Positions 20,094-21,687 of a DNA stretch of 21,687 bases are shown here, one piece after another (positions within the stretch are counted from its first letter, which is position 1; each line of letters opens with the position of its first letter). The notes under the pieces were generated by a model. It ran no database searches. It saw only the letters and a program-made list of their open reading frames with translations, and was not told where the DNA came from. Source of the DNA: Azolla pinnata (taxonomy: Eukaryota; Streptophyta; Polypodiopsida; Salviniales; Salviniaceae); assembly GCA_037176905.1 (NCBI GenBank), contig JBBBWG010025556.1:135753-157439 (forward strand), given 5' to 3'. The translations under genes were made by a program, and so were the position numbers.

Positions 20094-21607
20094 CTGCAAA
20101 GGATGGAAACCGTATATCAGAATATTTTACGAGAGTTATACCGGACATGACAATGTCTAATAGGAACTTTTGCCAAAATAGTATAAGAATACGAAGTAAT
20201 ATTTTGTGTATGTAATGCCATTTTGACAGTAATACTCTGCTCAATTCTTACGGTTTGTTACACCCACAATCACGTTATGTTGAAGCTAATGAGGCTTCTA
20301 GGGATTGAAGGCTGGATGATAATAACATTCAAGCGTTTGTTCATCAACATGAACGAGAACTCTTGATAACCAACACATGCTTGTGATTTCTGACGCTGTA
20401 GGATGCAGTAGTTTAAGCCTGAATATGAAGAGAGGCACCTGTCTCATGGGCTTCAGGGGCCTTTCTTGATGAAAAGACATGGGGTTAGGCATTTCATGTA
20501 TCGCTGATTGTAGTATTTTGTTTGTGCTATGGTTTCTGGGGGAAGTGCTCTCCCGTTGTGCTATTCTTGTCACATTAGAATGAAGACGTCCACTCCAGCA
20601 CCAAGTTAATTACCAGTGTCATTTGTTCAGATCACATTGTATGGAAATGCTATATTCTTGGGTTACTCTATTCCGATCAGTTCTATAAGATCCAAGGACA
20701 TAAACACCTAACTAATCCAGTGTATGACATATATATGTGTTATGCTCCTAAATCTTACTTATACACTTTTAAAAACCTTCGATGCACTCAAGAATATGAG
20801 AGGCTCCTTATATGATACCCATTCTTGTTTTCACATAAGCTGATTATAGGCGCTTAGTATGATACACTTAAACAAGCTGTTCAAGTTTACCTGTCCATTG
20901 TTAAGCAAAGGCTGGAAACACAGGTATACAAATCCATGTTAAAAAAATGTGCTTGTTTAGATTTAACATGGCCTCATTTTCTCTGCTTTTTATGGATATC
21001 CAGTTCGTACGAATCAATGCATTGCAGATTTTTTTAAATATGACTTTTCTCCTGCCAAAAAACACTTTGTATTTTCTATCTTGGATATTCTTAGAATTTA
21101 GTTACTATTGAAGAACAAACTAAAAACCAAATGATCTAAAAGCCTCCTGAGCGTCCCTAAGCCAGTAGACCATCCATGACATAGTGTAGTTATCTCCAGC
21201 CTCTCATACCCACAGATATTTAAAGGAACTGACACCTTGGAAAGAATTGACATGGGCACTGATTATAAATATCTTAGCTACGCCAACACTCTTAGTCGTA
21301 AAACGAATGCAATGCCATGTTACCTGGACACAGTGTACTTATAATTGTGTGTGTGTGTGTGTGTGTCTGAACCAGTTGTAAGTGGGGGGTGATCTACCAT
21401 AAAAGTTACATGATACTTCCACTGCCCTATATCAAATGAAGGGGAATCTTAGAAAGTTGTAAAATAACGTAATCTTGTAAGAAGTTGTTGGCAATGTTTG
21501 GGGCTTCTTTGAATCTTCTAAACTGCTTAGAGAGTTAGTACATATTCTGATAAGTATAATCTATGTGTCCGTGTGCATTGTTGCTTACTCTGTGGCTATG
21601 GTTATAT

Positions 21608-21675
<68 letters not shown>

Positions 21676-21687
21676 GTAGAGCTCCCC
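20094..21687 (-). other. Partial upstream intron of RopGEF with microsatellites
   Basis: No PRONE N-terminal motif is encoded on the minus strand here, so the stretch is read as intron or upstream sequence. It contains (TG)n at 21346-21366 and a long (TC)n tract at 21609-21673, about 65 bp. On the gene's strand the latter is GA. Confidence 0.6.
21609..21673 (+). repeat. (TC)n dinucleotide microsatellite
   Basis: About 32 uninterrupted TC units near the right edge, the longest perfect dinucleotide repeat in the window. Confidence 0.97.

Noticed and set aside
20298..20573. 91-codon minus-strand frame upstream of the first visible RopGEF exon
   Set aside because: It encodes none of the PRONE N-terminal motifs and has no fitting splice signals in phase. 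It is treated as intron.

Overview
The window is nuclear DNA from a flowering plant, probably a monocot. The protein-coding genes are plant-specific: a plastid-type J-protein, a GAMYB-like R2R3-MYB and a PRONE-domain RopGEF. They have GT-AG introns and AT-rich intergenic DNA. The first exon of the J-protein gene is much more GC-rich than its second exon and intron, a gradient typical of monocots. A banana-family or palm-like source would fit, but that is only a guess.

Layout. (1) Bases 1-2083, + strand: the 3' part of a small chloroplast-type DnaJ gene, two visible exons around a 1.5 kb intron filled with a degenerate minisatellite; a poly(A) signal lies near 2320. (2) Bases 2350-6370: intergenic DNA with short microsatellites, a 150 bp segment duplicated with a 193 bp period (3355-3697) and a 27 bp tandem duplication (4992-5045). 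I see no convincing gene there. (3) Bases 6374-9285, - strand: a complete three-exon GAMYB-like gene of about 753 codons with a recognisable miR159/miR319-type target site. A probable 5'-UTR intron extends the transcript to about 10.65 kb. (4) Bases 10.4-15.86 kb: about 5 kb dominated by simple repeats of many motif families (GAA/GCA, TTTA, a 1.1 kb TATG/TGCATG block, GATGGT, CATC, CATCAC), with a 100-N assembly gap at 10871-10970. The gap is flanked by two identical 77 bp sequences. (5) Bases 15.86-17.6 kb: non-coding, with a 115 bp tandem duplication. (6) Bases 17680-20093, - strand: the last three exons of a RopGEF gene whose 5' exon(s) lie beyond the right edge.

The three genes act in different processes (plastid proteostasis, GA/miR159-linked transcription, ROP GTPase activation) and show no operon-like linkage, as expected for a plant chromosome. 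I found no convincing sign of a new multi-gene system. The observations most worth a second look are the probable unmerged assembly overlap at the gap, the miR159/miR319-type site with its unusual bases, the unusually long GAMYB-like protein, and the repeat block beside its promoter. The very long His/Thr-, Cys/Met/Tyr/Val-, poly-His- and Ser/Pro-rich open frames in the repeat block are products of stop-free repeats and are not annotated as genes.
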